A stretch of 64,000 bases of DNA from Gallibacterium genomosp. 3 (GTDB lineage: Bacteria > Pseudomonadota > Gammaproteobacteria > Enterobacterales > Pasteurellaceae): assembly GCF_001678475.1 (NCBI RefSeq), contig NZ_JTJR01000001.1, positions 18,196 through 82,195 of the forward strand, written 5' to 3'. The notes under the pieces are model-generated. The model was not told the DNA's origin, did no database searches, and saw nothing but the letters and a program-made list of their open reading frames with translations. Shown in pieces: positions 29,281-38,799 of the stretch. The position numbers and the translations under genes were made by a program. How positions within the stretch are numbered: the stretch's first letter is position 1; each line of letters opens with the position of its first letter.

Positions 29281-29311
29281 AAAGGTGTGAGAGCAATTTC
29301 ACACCTTTTTT
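29281..29311. terminator. Terminator after bamD
   Basis: AAAGGTGTGA (29281-29290) and TCACACCTTT (29299-29308) form a 10-bp stem with an eight-base loop and a short T run. It lies between convergent bamD and the peptide-binding lipoprotein gene. Confidence 0.85.
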
Positions 29312-29320
29312 ATTGTGGAT

Positions 29321-30826
29321 TTAATGAACTAAACGATAGAGATCTTTGCTATAAAAAATCTGAGTTGGATTATTTAAATCATAACCGGCTACATTAGGTG
29401 CGATATAAACAGGAAGATAGTATTGGAAAATTGGTAAAATGATCGCATCTTGCACTAAGGCATCCACAACTTGTTGATAGAGTTGCTGGCGTTTTTCGAT
29501 TTCAATTTCTACCATAGCTTGTTCAAGCCATTGATCAACTTGTGGATTGTGATAATGAAGTAGATTATCAGGACTTTTTGAATGGAAAATATTCAAAAAT
29601 GCTGAAGGATCATTGTAATCTGCACACCAACCGCTACGAATTAATTGGAATTGTTGCTGGCTATGTTCAGTCGCCCAGGTTTGACTATCTTTTGCCTGTA
29701 AAGTGACTCTAATCAGATCTGACTGCGCAAATTGGCGTGTTAAATTTTGTGCAATTTGTTGGTTAATGACTGAATCATCAAAGGTTAAAGTAATGTGTAA
29801 TGGGTGTCGATTAGTAATTTTAGCTTGCATTAATAGCTGTTCAGCAGGAGGTAAGTTTAAATACGAACCGAATAACATAGATTGAGGCAGTAAGTTTGCT
29901 GTGGCTTTACCTTTAATCGCAACATTAGCCACTGCGGATTGGCTAGAGATTAAACTTACTAATGCTTGGCGTACAGCAACATCATGTAATGTTGGATGAT
30001 GAGGATTTAATTCGTAATAGTAACCACATAATTTTGGTACATATTGTACTTCTGTGCCTGTACGTTGTGTATTGAGTTGCCAATCAACTTGCGGAGAGGT
30101 GAGGTTATTACGCCAATATTCTACTTGTTGAAAAGAGAGATGGGCTTTATTCCAATAATAAGGATTAGCTGCCAATAAGATTTTTTGTTCATCAATCTGC
30201 TTTAATGTATAAGCACCATTCGAGAGTGCTGCCTTAGTAGGGACTAACGAAATATGTGCTAACATCATAGGCAAATTTGCATTTGCTTTATCTAATTGAA
30301 TTTGTAGCGTATGTGTATCAATCGCCTGTATACCTAAAGCAGTGGCGGGTAATTTATCGGTCAGAATTTTTTCTGCATTTTGAATTGCAATAAATCCTAA
30401 ATAGCGAGCTAAAGGCGCTTTACTGCTGAGTAAATGTTGCCAACTTTGTACGAAATCCTCTGCGGTAACATTGCTTCCATCAGACCATTTCGCATTTTGG
30501 CGTAAATGGAATAACCATAGTTTTTGATTTTTACTTTCCCAAGATTCAGCTACCGCAGGTACGATATTACCGTGAATATCATAACTAATAAGCCCTTCAT
30601 AGAGATCATATAAAAGAGCAGTGTTCTGAAGATCATTGACTTGATGGGGATCTAATTGAAATTGGCTAAACTCTCCGGCACGAATCAAGGTCGTTGTGGA
30701 CGCTGATTGAGCTGGAGGTGTAGGCTTAGTTTGTGTGGTGTTTTGTTTTTGTTGATCACAAGCAATAGTTAAAAATAAACAACAGCAAGCAATAAAAATG
30801 AACTTGCTTGATTTTAACATCTTCAT
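29321..30826 (-). CDS. ABC transporter substrate-binding lipoprotein, OppA/DppA family
   Basis: A 501-residue family 5 extracellular solute-binding protein for oligopeptides or similar ligands. A lipoprotein signal peptide ends LTIAC (Cys23). The early IRAGEFSQFQLDPHQ and YEGLISYD segments, the SWESKNQKLWLFHLRQNAKWSDG motif region (about 95-118) and the late RSGWCADYNDPSAFLNIF block are family hallmarks. No permease or ATPase genes are adjacent, so it must work with components elsewhere or be an orphan. Its start overlaps the ychE stop by one base. ychE also neighbours oppA in E. coli, which favours an OppA-type ligand. Confidence 0.85.
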   Translation of the reverse strand: MKMLKSSKFIFIACCCLFLTIACDQQKQNTTQTKPTPPAQSASTTTLIRAGEFSQFQLDPHQVNDLQNTALLYDLYEGLISYDIHGNIVPAVAESWESKNQKLWLFHLRQNAKWSDGSNVTAEDFVQSWQHLLSSKAPLARYLGFIAIQNAEKILTDKLPATALGIQAIDTHTLQIQLDKANANLPMMLAHISLVPTKAALSNGAYTLKQIDEQKILLAANPYYWNKAHLSFQQVEYWRNNLTSPQVDWQLNTQRTGTEVQYVPKLCGYYYELNPHHPTLHDVAVRQALVSLISSQSAVANVAIKGKATANLLPQSMLFGSYLNLPPAEQLLMQAKITNRHPLHITLTFDDSVINQQIAQNLTRQFAQSDLIRVTLQAKDSQTWATEHSQQQFQLIRSGWCADYNDPSAFLNIFHSKSPDNLLHYHNPQVDQWLEQAMVEIEIEKRQQLYQQVVDALVQDAIILPIFQYYLPVYIAPNVAGYDLNNPTQIFYSKDLYRLVH

Positions 30827-31473
30827 TAGTGCAATAATCCTGGGAAAAGGTTAGAAATACCTGTGACACAAATTTCAATGCCAAGTGCCATCAAAATAAG
30901 TCCCATAATACGGGTGACTACGTTGCTTCCGGTTTTACCTAAGTATTTCATAATCATTGGGCCAGAACGAAAAATGGCATAACATAAAAATGAAAAAATA
31001 ATAATTGAAATGGAAAAGCCGAGCCAATCAATCCAACTGTTATAACGGGAGGCCCAAACAATCGTAGAACTAATTGCCCCAGGGCCAGCAATTAACGGCA
31101 TCGCAAGCGGAACAACTGCAATACTTTCATTTTCAGAAAAATCTGTGGCACGTTCTTCTTTATTTTGTTTTTCTTCCCCTAATTTCCCACTAATCATAGT
31201 CATAGCAATTGAAATCACCAAAATACCGCCAGCGATACGGAATGAATTGAGTGAAATACTGAAAAAATTAAGTAATGCTTGCCCGATAAATAAACTGGTA
31301 AGCAATACGATACCAATTGCAGTTGAGGTGACCAGCATTGTTTTTTGGCGTTCAGCTTTATATTGGTTGCTTGTCATACTCATAAAAATAGGCAACGAAC
31401 CTAAGGGGTTAGTTACTGCGAATAAACCAATAAAAAACTGCATATAGATAGAAAAATTCTCAATAAACAACAT
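30826..31473 (-). CDS. ychE: MarC-family inner membrane protein YchE
   Basis: A 215-residue membrane protein of the MarC (UPF0056) family with six predicted helices, the same length as E. coli YchE. NPLGSLPIF near residues 22-30 and the PLAMPLIAGPGAISSTIV stretch (about 122-139) are the paired family motifs. The transport role is unknown; MarC itself is not needed for multiple antibiotic resistance. It is the first gene of a two-gene unit with the OppA-like lipoprotein. Confidence 0.87.
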   Translation of the reverse strand: MLFIENFSIYMQFFIGLFAVTNPLGSLPIFMSMTSNQYKAERQKTMLVTSTAIGIVLLTSLFIGQALLNFFSISLNSFRIAGGILVISIAMTMISGKLGEEKQNKEERATDFSENESIAVVPLAMPLIAGPGAISSTIVWASRYNSWIDWLGFSISIIIFSFLCYAIFRSGPMIMKYLGKTGSNVVTRIMGLILMALGIEICVTGISNLFPGLLH

Positions 31474-31530
31474 ACTTTTTTCAAATTAGGAGAAGAAATT
31501 AAATCGACTTATTATGACATAGGTAACGTA

Positions 31531-31881
31531 TTATTTACACGCTGCAGTAATAACGATTTCGACTTTCCAATTCGGATCGGCGAGTTTTGCTTCAACTGTG
31601 GCTCGAGCTGGGGCAGCACCTGCAATAACCCATTCGTCCCAAGCGCGATTCATCTCTGCATAATCAGCCATATTTGCTAAGAAAATTTCAGCACGTAAAA
31701 TGCGGGATTTATCAGAATTACTTTGAGCCAAGAGGTTATCAATCAGCTGTAACACTTGTTTAGTTTGTCCATAAGCATCAAGCGAGGTATCTTCAGGCAC
31801 TTGTCCTGCAAGATAAACGATACCACCATAAATAGTTGCTTCAGATAAACGTGCACCTGCATCAATGCGCTTGATTGTCAT
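31531..31881 (-). CDS. yoaB: RidA-family protein (YoaB-like)
   Basis: A 116-residue member of the RidA/YjgF/UK114 superfamily. It matches E. coli YoaB along its whole length, for example TIKRIDAGARLSEATIYGG at the start, FLANMADYAEMNRAWDEWV in the middle, and RATVEAKLADPNWKVEI, which holds the conserved Arg, near the end. RidA proteins hydrolyse reactive enamines/imines; this subgroup is less studied. AAAGGAG lies upstream of the ATG. It stands alone, divergent from the YwiC-like gene. Confidence 0.87.
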   Translation of the reverse strand: MTIKRIDAGARLSEATIYGGIVYLAGQVPEDTSLDAYGQTKQVLQLIDNLLAQSNSDKSRILRAEIFLANMADYAEMNRAWDEWVIAGAAPARATVEAKLADPNWKVEIVITAACK

Positions 31882-31959
31882 AAGTACTCCTTTAAGTTAT
31901 ATATCATTGTTGGGTTTAAAGTTAAAATTCAGAACTATTATCAACTGTTAGGTCAAAAA

Positions 31960-32682
31960 ATGAAACTATTAATTTCCAATCAACATGGTGCTATCGTTAT
32001 GGCACTTTTACCATTTTGTTATGGCGTTCTGCTTACTACACCTATCGGATTACACATCTGTTTATTAGTTGCGTGGTTTGCGTTGTATTTAATGACATAT
32101 CCTTTTTTAGCTTTATTTAAAGGCAGAAATATGTTGTTGTATTGGCGTTGGACTTTCATTTATGGCGGTATTAGTCTTGTTTTTGCGTTACCTGCTATTT
32201 GGTATAACCCACAGATTCTCTATTTTGTAGTAGCAATGTTGCCATTGGTTTTGGTGAATATTTACTATACTAAGACAAAAAATGAACGCGCCTTATTGAA
32301 TGATGTAGCAGCGATTATTATTTTTGCGATTGCAGGCATGGCTGCTTATTATTTTCCCTCTCAGCAATGGGATTTTCATCTTGTCGAAATTGCGTTATAT
32401 CCTAGCTTATTTTTCTTAGGCACAACTTTATATGTGAAAAGTGTCATGCGTGAGCGGAAAAATCCGATTTACTATTATGTGTCTTGTGGTTTTCATGTAG
32501 TTTGTGCGGTATTACCTCTCTTGTTAGTAAATTGGCTGTTAAGTTTAGCTTTTGTTATTCCTCTATTGCGTGCAATTTTATTGCCTAAACGAAAATTGTC
32601 GGTGAAACAGACAGGGCTGGTAGAATTTGCAATCTCGTTCTACTTTTTAGTAATGATTTACCTTGCAACAGGGATAAATTAA
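31960..32682 (+). CDS. YwiC-like membrane protein
   Basis: A 240-residue integral membrane protein with about seven predicted helices. The N-terminal NQHGAIVMALLPF (about 6-18) and the following hydrophobic pattern match the YwiC-like family, whose function is unknown. The start ATG at 31960 has only a poor ribosome-binding site. It sits upstream of parE on the same strand with a 78-base gap that may hold the parE promoter. No functional call is justified. Confidence 0.7.
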   Translation: MKLLISNQHGAIVMALLPFCYGVLLTTPIGLHICLLVAWFALYLMTYPFLALFKGRNMLLYWRWTFIYGGISLVFALPAIWYNPQILYFVVAMLPLVLVNIYYTKTKNERALLNDVAAIIIFAIAGMAAYYFPSQQWDFHLVEIALYPSLFFLGTTLYVKSVMRERKNPIYYYVSCGFHVVCAVLPLLLVNWLLSLAFVIPLLRAILLPKRKLSVKQTGLVEFAISFYFLVMIYLATGIN

Positions 32683-32760
32683 TTTCGTAAAGTAGCAATT
32701 TGTTCACTGCTAAAAAAATGCTAGAATCTAGCCCTTTGTGATTAATAGTAGCTTAGAACA

Positions 32761-34671
32761 ATGAGTCAAGAGATTTATAACGCCAACGATATTACAGTTT
32801 TAAAGGATCTCGAGCCAGTACAGTTACGCCCGGGAATGTACACAGATACCACACGACCAAATCATCTAGGTCAAGAGGTGATTGATAACAGTGTAGATGA
32901 AGCCTTAGCAGGATATGCAACAAAAATTGAGGTTGTGCTTTATCCTGATCAATCACTTGAAGTCATTGATAACGGTCGAGGAATGCCAGTTGATATTCAT
33001 CCAGTTGAAAAAATTTCTGGTGTAGAACTGATTTTAAGTAAGTTGCATGCAGGCGGTAAATTCTCTAACAAAAATTACCAATTTTCAGGTGGTTTACATG
33101 GCGTAGGTATTTCGGTTGTAAATGCGTTATCTGCGCGTGTAGATGTTACTGTCAAGCGTAATGGTGAGGTTTATCATATTGCATTTGCGGATGGAAAAAA
33201 GGTAGAGGAGCTTACGGTTATTGGTAGTTGTGGGCGTAGAACCACAGGTACAGCAGTTAAATTTTTACCTAATCCAAAATATTTTGATTCTGCGAAATTT
33301 TCATCCACTCGCCTACGTCATTTATTACGTGCCAAAGCAGTACTTTGTCCAGGATTGGAAATTAAGTTTGTTGATAAAGTAAATCAAACGGAAGATGTTT
33401 GGTGCTATCAAGATGGATTGTCTGATTATCTAATAGAAGCGATTGATGGTGTAGAAACTGTGCCAGAAAAACCGTTTATTGGTGAATTTAATGCAGCAAC
33501 CGAAACGGTGAGTTGGGCGTTATTCTGGTTACCAGAAGGTGGAAATGTCATTGGTGAAAGTTATGTTAATTTAATTCCAACTCCATTAGGTGGGACTCAT
33601 GTTAATGGATTACGCCAAGGTTTATTAGATGCAATGCGGGAGTTTTGTGAGTTCCGCAATTTATTGCCACGAGGGGTAAAATTAACCGCCGATGACCTTT
33701 GGGATCACTGTGCCTATATCTTGTCTTTAAAAATGCAAGATCCTCAATTTGCAGGACAAACTAAAGAGCGTTTGTCATCACGTCAAAGTGCAGTCTTTGT
33801 GACTGGTGTTGTAAAAGATAGCTTTAGTTTATGGCTGAACCAAAATGTGCAACAAGCAGAACAACTTGCTGAAATGGCAATCGCTTCTGCACAACGCCGT
33901 TTACGTAGTGCAAAGAAAGTAGTACGGAAAAAATTGGTGAGTGGACCAGCTTTGCCAGGAAAATTAGCAGATTGTACGCAACAAGATCTGGCTCGTACTG
34001 AATTATTTTTAGTGGAGGGGGATTCTGCGGGTGGTTCGGCTAAACAAGCGAGAGATCGTGAATATCAGGCAATTCTGCCATTACGAGGAAAAATTTTAAA
34101 TACTTGGGAGGTCGCAGGTGACCAAGTTTTAGGCTCGCAAGAAATTCACGATATTGCAGTGGCTTTAGGGATTGATCCAGATTCAGATGATTTATCACAA
34201 CTACGCTACGGCAAAGTCTGTATTTTAGCGGATGCTGATTCAGATGGTTTACATATTGCAACTTTATTATGTGCACTATTTTTACGTCATTTCCCGAAAT
34301 TAGTGGAAGAAGGGCATGTCTATGTTGCAATGCCACCGTTATATCGGATTGATTTAGGTAAAGAAGTTTATTATGCCCTTGATGAGGGAGAAAAAGAGGC
34401 GATTTTAGAGCGCTTACAAAGTAAACGAGGTAAAGCGAATGTACAACGTTTCAAAGGGTTAGGGGAGATGAATCCATTACAATTACGCGAAACCACGATG
34501 GATCCGAATACTCGCCGTTTAGTGCAGTTAGTGTATGAACCAACAACTCAGACGGAAGGCGAAGTTGATCATACCTTTGAAATTTTGGATATGTTATTAG
34601 CGAAGAAACGAGCGGATGATCGTAAAAATTGGTTACAAGAAAAAGGCGATCATGCTGAACTTAGCGTTTAA
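32761..34671 (+). CDS. parE: DNA topoisomerase IV subunit B
   Basis: A 636-residue type IIA topoisomerase subunit carrying the ATPase. The GHKL fold shows EVIDNSVDEALAGYA, VIDNGRGMPVDIH and GGLHGVGISVVNALS. The Toprim part has ELFLVEGDSAGGSAKQARDR, and the C-terminus has QRFKGLGEMNP. With ParC it decatenates daughter chromosomes. The parE-parC pair is adjacent, separated by 27 bases, and reads as one operon. Length is typical (E. coli 630). Confidence 0.97.
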   Translation: MSQEIYNANDITVLKDLEPVQLRPGMYTDTTRPNHLGQEVIDNSVDEALAGYATKIEVVLYPDQSLEVIDNGRGMPVDIHPVEKISGVELILSKLHAGGKFSNKNYQFSGGLHGVGISVVNALSARVDVTVKRNGEVYHIAFADGKKVEELTVIGSCGRRTTGTAVKFLPNPKYFDSAKFSSTRLRHLLRAKAVLCPGLEIKFVDKVNQTEDVWCYQDGLSDYLIEAIDGVETVPEKPFIGEFNAATETVSWALFWLPEGGNVIGESYVNLIPTPLGGTHVNGLRQGLLDAMREFCEFRNLLPRGVKLTADDLWDHCAYILSLKMQDPQFAGQTKERLSSRQSAVFVTGVVKDSFSLWLNQNVQQAEQLAEMAIASAQRRLRSAKKVVRKKLVSGPALPGKLADCTQQDLARTELFLVEGDSAGGSAKQARDREYQAILPLRGKILNTWEVAGDQVLGSQEIHDIAVALGIDPDSDDLSQLRYGKVCILADADSDGLHIATLLCALFLRHFPKLVEEGHVYVAMPPLYRIDLGKEVYYALDEGEKEAILERLQSKRGKANVQRFKGLGEMNPLQLRETTMDPNTRRLVQLVYEPTTQTEGEVDHTFEILDMLLAKKRADDRKNWLQEKGDHAELSV

Positions 34672-34698
34672 AATCGATGAATGAGTAGAGAGAGAATA

Positions 34699-36993
34699 AT
34701 GACAACAATTAACTATGAAGGGGTTGAGCAAATGCCAATAGGGCATTTTACCGAAAATGCTTACCTCAATTATTCAATGTATGTGATTATGGATCGTGCC
34801 TTACCATTTATTGGTGATGGTCTAAAGCCAGTGCAACGCCGTATTATCTATGCGATGTCAGAATTGGGATTAAATGCAACGGCAAAATATAAAAAATCAG
34901 CGCGTACGGTAGGGGATGTATTAGGTAAGTTTCACCCGCATGGTGATACTGCTTGTTATGAAGCAATGGTGTTGATGGCGCAACCTTTTTCATATCGTTA
35001 TCCCTTAGTTGATGGGCAAGGAAACTGGGGGGCGCCAGATGATCCAAAATCTTTTGCTGCAATGCGTTATACCGAATCTCGTTTATCAAAAATCTCAGAA
35101 TTGTTGTTATCTGAATTAGGGCAAGGAACGGTAGATTATCAGCCTAATTTTGATGGTACGATTGAAGAACCCCAATATTTACCAGCACGATTGCCACATA
35201 TTTTGCTTAATGGAACAACCGGTATTGCTGTGGGTATGGCGACAGATATTCCACCGCATAATATTAATGAAATTGCAAATGCATTAATTTTATTGCTGGA
35301 TAAACCAGATGCCACCATTACGGATCTGTTAAAAATTGTCAAAGCACCAGATTTTCCAACAGAAGCTGAAATTATCTCGCCAAAAGAGGATTTACAAAAA
35401 ATCTATACGCAAGGTAAAGGCTCATTAAAAATGCGTGCTGTATGGAAAAAAGAAGATGGAGAGATCGTGATTAGTGCGATTCCTTATCAGGCATCAGGGG
35501 CAAAAATTATTGAGCAAATTGCGACGCAAATGCGTAATAAAAAATTGCCGATGGTTGATGATATTAAAGATGAATCTGATCATGAAAATCCGACTAGAAT
35601 TGTGATTGTTCCTCGTTCAAATCGGGTGAATGAAGATGAATTAATGGCGCATCTGTTTGCCACTACGGATTTAGAAAAAAGCTATCGAGTCAATATGAAT
35701 ATGATTGGCTTAGATCGCAAACCTGCGGTTAAAGATCTCTTTACGATTTTAACGGAATGGTTGGTGTTTAGACGTCAAACGGTGACACGCCGTTTGCAAT
35801 ATCGCTTAGATAAAGTTTTGGCTCGTTTGCATATTTTAGAGGGCTTGTTGATAGCTTTTCTGAATATTGATGAAGTGATTGACATAATTCGTCATGAAGA
35901 TGAACCGAAACCAGTGTTGATGGCACGCTTTAATCTTTCAGAGGAACAAGCTGAAGCCATCTTAAATTTACGGTTACGCCATTTAGCGAAATTGGAAGAA
36001 ACTGAGCTAAAAGCAGAACAACAGCAATTAGCGGAAGAACGTCAACAGTTAGAAAAAGTATTAGCATCAGAGGCGAATCTTAATCAACTGATCAAGCAGG
36101 AAATTCAGCAAGATGCAGAACAGTTTGCTAGCCCTCGTCGTTCTAAAATTGTAGAACGAGCAGAGGCAAAAGTGATTGCGGAAAGTGCGTTAGTTCCTGT
36201 AGAACCGGTTACTGTGATTTTATCTGAAATGGGCTGGGTTCGTTGTGCTAAAGGGCATGATATTGATCCAGCAACATTAAGTTATAAAGCAGGCGATAAA
36301 TATCTTGCACATGTTTGTGGGCGTTCTAATCAACCAGTTATTTTCTTAGATAATACAGGTCGTAGTTATAGCCTAGATGCGTTGTCATTACCATCTGCTC
36401 GTTCACAAGGTGAACCAATAACTGGAAAATTAACATTACCTGCAGGCGCGGCGATTGAACAGCTATTGATGAGTAAACCAGAACAAGCGGTATTGATGGC
36501 TTCTAATGCTGGCTATGGGTTTGTATGCCAGGTAGAGGATCTCATTTCTCGTAATAAAGCGGGTAAAGCGACAATTTCATTACCAGAAAATGCAAAAGTA
36601 TTACCGCCAGTCATTGTAGAAAATAAATCTGCTTTATTAGTTGCAATTACTACTGCAAATAGAATGTTAGTATTTCCATTAAGTGAGCTACCTGAGTTAG
36701 CGAAAGGAAAAGGTAATAAAATTATTAATATTCCTGCGGCGAAAGCAAAATCACGAGAAGAGTTGTTAGCAAGATTATTGTTAATTAATCAGGGTAGCAG
36801 CTTAATTTTCCGTGCGGGTAAGCGTAAAGTAACTTTAACTGCAGAAGAGGTTACGCATTATTATGGTGAGCGTGGACGTAGAGGTGGCGCATTGCCTCGT
36901 GGAGTACAATTTAGTACAGAAATTGAAATCATTGCGCCGGTAGAACCAGAAAAAAGTGAAACAGATGAAGAGTTTGTTTTAACTGGTGAATAA
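34699..36993 (+). CDS. parC: DNA topoisomerase IV subunit A
   Basis: A 764-residue breakage-reunion subunit. The quinolone-resistance region and catalytic tyrosine lie in [19 protein letters not shown] and [10 protein letters not shown]. The wild-type-like Ser/Asp positions differ from E. coli: the [11 protein letters not shown] motif carries Thr where Ser is common. An earlier in-frame ATG at 34681 exists, but the ATG at 34699 follows AGAGAGAGAA and gives the [13 protein letters not shown] start seen in Haemophilus. The C-terminal beta-pinwheel (about 500-760) is complete. Confidence 0.96.
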   Translation: MTTINYEGVEQMPIGHFTENAYLNYSMYVIMDRALPFIGDGLKPVQRRIIYAMSELGLNATAKYKKSARTVGDVLGKFHPHGDTACYEAMVLMAQPFSYRYPLVDGQGNWGAPDDPKSFAAMRYTESRLSKISELLLSELGQGTVDYQPNFDGTIEEPQYLPARLPHILLNGTTGIAVGMATDIPPHNINEIANALILLLDKPDATITDLLKIVKAPDFPTEAEIISPKEDLQKIYTQGKGSLKMRAVWKKEDGEIVISAIPYQASGAKIIEQIATQMRNKKLPMVDDIKDESDHENPTRIVIVPRSNRVNEDELMAHLFATTDLEKSYRVNMNMIGLDRKPAVKDLFTILTEWLVFRRQTVTRRLQYRLDKVLARLHILEGLLIAFLNIDEVIDIIRHEDEPKPVLMARFNLSEEQAEAILNLRLRHLAKLEETELKAEQQQLAEERQQLEKVLASEANLNQLIKQEIQQDAEQFASPRRSKIVERAEAKVIAESALVPVEPVTVILSEMGWVRCAKGHDIDPATLSYKAGDKYLAHVCGRSNQPVIFLDNTGRSYSLDALSLPSARSQGEPITGKLTLPAGAAIEQLLMSKPEQAVLMASNAGYGFVCQVEDLISRNKAGKATISLPENAKVLPPVIVENKSALLVAITTANRMLVFPLSELPELAKGKGNKIINIPAAKAKSREELLARLLLINQGSSLIFRAGKRKVTLTAEEVTHYYGERGRRGGALPRGVQFSTEIEIIAPVEPEKSETDEEFVLTGE

Positions 36994-37112
36994 TGGATAT
37001 AAAATATTTTGCCATTCGTTTAGAGAACGGGTAAAATGCACAGCTCTTGTCGTAGCTGGATTAGAGATCGGCTATCGATGTATTTATAACCTTAACTTTT
37101 TAGGAGTTTATT

Positions 37113-37382
37113 ATGTCTCTAAGTACTGAAGAAAAAGCAAAAATCGTTGCTAAATTTGGTCGTGATGCAAAAGACACTGGTTCATCAGAAGTTCAAATTG
37201 CATTATTAACTGCACAAATTAACCACTTACAAGAACACTTTTCAGTTCATAAAAAAGACCACCATGGTCGCCGTGGTTTATTAGGTATGGTTTCACGTCG
37301 TCGTAAATTATTAGACTACTTAAAACGTTCTAACTTAGAAAGCTATTCTAACTTAATTAACCGTTTAGGTTTACGTCGCTAA
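37113..37382 (+). CDS. rpsO: Ribosomal protein uS15
   Basis: An 89-residue protein of the small subunit that binds 16S rRNA helices 20-22 early in assembly. It has the [20 protein letters not shown] start, the [22 protein letters not shown] core and the INRLGLRR end, at the standard length. TTTAGGAGTTT is a strong ribosome-binding site. Codons are strongly biased (CGT, TTA, AAC, GGT), as expected for a highly expressed gene. The 119-base region after parC carries its promoter and perhaps an autoregulatory leader. Confidence 0.97.
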   Translation: MSLSTEEKAKIVAKFGRDAKDTGSSEVQIALLTAQINHLQEHFSVHKKDHHGRRGLLGMVSRRRKLLDYLKRSNLESYSNLINRLGLRR

Positions 37383-37399
37383 TTTTTACGTTTTTTATC

Positions 37400-37434
37400 T
37401 AGCCCGAAAGCAAGCAGTTTTCGGGCTATTTTTT
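37400..37434 (+). terminator. rpsO terminator
   Basis: TAGCCCGAAA (37400-37409) and TTTCGGGCTA (37419-37428) form a 10-bp stem followed by six T, a classic intrinsic terminator. Confidence 0.92.
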
Positions 37435-37840
37435 ATCTTCATCATTGATACATCTTCTTAATTTATCTGCAACAAATTATCAGGCAACGCACCAAAAATA
37501 AAGCATAGGGTTTCTAGGTTGAGTGAATATGACTTAACTTAGTGTCAATGCTCAGTTATCTGGTGGTGTAACCAATCAATTTATCCTCATTTTATGGTTT
37601 ATTAGGTTGACTTTAACTTAGGTTATAGGCATTAAAAAAACTATTCAAATAATACAAAAAAAGTGACGAAAATATGAAAAAAATGTTAATATGACATCCC
37701 GTTTTAATTTTATATAATCCTAAGAAGCAGAGTCATGATTGCACGCACAAAACTGCTGTTATTTTGTCCGCCAGCATATTAAATATCTTGTGCTTCATTC
37801 TCTAAAACTTTAGTTTGTTTCTGTATTGAGGTTATTATTT
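37435..37840 (+). promoter_or_regulatory. cyoA upstream region with promoter and possible leader ORF
   Basis: The 406 bases before cyoA hold no long ORF. A sigma-70-like promoter is visible: ATGACA (37691-37696), a 16-base spacer and TATAAT (37713-37718). About 17 bases after the -10 a 15-codon ORF (37735-37782) could encode MIARTKLLLFCPPAY. Upstream, two similar stretches, GACTTAACTTAG near 37530 and GACTTTAACTTAGG near 37610, form an imperfect direct repeat that could be regulator sites. The regulator is unknown. Confidence 0.5.
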
Positions 37841-38773
37841 ATGAAACTGAGTAGTAAACATGCCAAATGGAGCTTTGTGCTTGCCTGTGCCACTTTTTTA
37901 CTAAGTGGTTGTGAGAATGCTGTATTGCTCAATCCTAAAGGTCAAATCGGCATGGCGGAGCGTGATCTCATCCTTGTTGCAACTGGCCTAATGTTGCTTG
38001 TTGTGATTCCAGTCATTGTGATGGCAATTGCATTTGCTCGAAAATATCGAGAAAGCAATATAGGTGCTAAATATACGCCAAACTGGGCACACTCTAATAA
38101 GATCGAAATGGTTGTTTGGGGAATCCCCATTATCATTATCCTTATTTTAGGAACGATCACATGGAAAACCACCCATTCACTTGATCCATACCGTCCATTA
38201 GAACATGAGAATAAACCAATCACTATTCAAGTGGTTTCTCTAGACTGGAAATGGTTGTTTATTTATCCTGAACAAGGCATTGCGACAGTGAACGAAATTG
38301 CCTTCCCACAAAATACCCCTGTGGAATTCAAAATCACTTCAGATACAGTGATGAACTCCTTTTTCATTCCACAATTAGGTAGTCAAGTTTATGCGATGGC
38401 TGGTATGCAGACTAAACTACATCTAATTGCTAATGAACCTGGTACTTACAAAGGTATCTCTGCAAGTTATAGTGGTTCAGGATTTTCAGGTATGAAATTC
38501 AATGCTATTGCTACCCCAGATGAAGCTTCTTTTGAAGATTGGGTTGCTAAAGTGAAGCAGTCATCAGACTCTTTAGGCACTATGGAAGCATATAATCAGG
38601 TAGCTACACCAAGCAAATATGATAAACCGAAGTATTTCTCTAGTGTTGTTCCGAATCTGTTTTATGAAATTATGGCAAAATTTGGTAGCCCTCATATGCA
38701 TAAACCGCAAGAGCACAATATGCATGGCGCACATATTTCGCACAATGAGTCATCAGTAGCAATTACTGAATAG
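37841..38773 (+). CDS. cyoA: Cytochrome bo ubiquinol oxidase subunit II
   Basis: A 310-residue lipoprotein subunit of the proton-pumping bo-type quinol oxidase. The signal peptide ends LSGC (Cys24). Two membrane helices follow (about 43-65 and 88-108), then a periplasmic cupredoxin domain that, as in other quinol oxidases, has lost the CuA ligands ([19 protein letters not shown]). The ATG at 37841 follows TTGAGGTTATT; the longer frame from 37826 would start at a TTG inside that ribosome-binding site. First gene of cyoABCDE. Confidence 0.95.
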   Translation: MKLSSKHAKWSFVLACATFLLSGCENAVLLNPKGQIGMAERDLILVATGLMLLVVIPVIVMAIAFARKYRESNIGAKYTPNWAHSNKIEMVVWGIPIIIILILGTITWKTTHSLDPYRPLEHENKPITIQVVSLDWKWLFIYPEQGIATVNEIAFPQNTPVEFKITSDTVMNSFFIPQLGSQVYAMAGMQTKLHLIANEPGTYKGISASYSGSGFSGMKFNAIATPDEASFEDWVAKVKQSSDSLGTMEAYNQVATPSKYDKPKYFSSVVPNLFYEIMAKFGSPHMHKPQEHNMHGAHISHNESSVAITE

Positions 38774-38799
38774 TTGGATAAGCATCGAAGGATATAACT

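Noticed and set aside
34930..34975. Thr in the ParC quinolone region considered as a resistance mutation
   Set aside because: Without the species wild-type sequence the residue could be natural; no claim is possible from this window.
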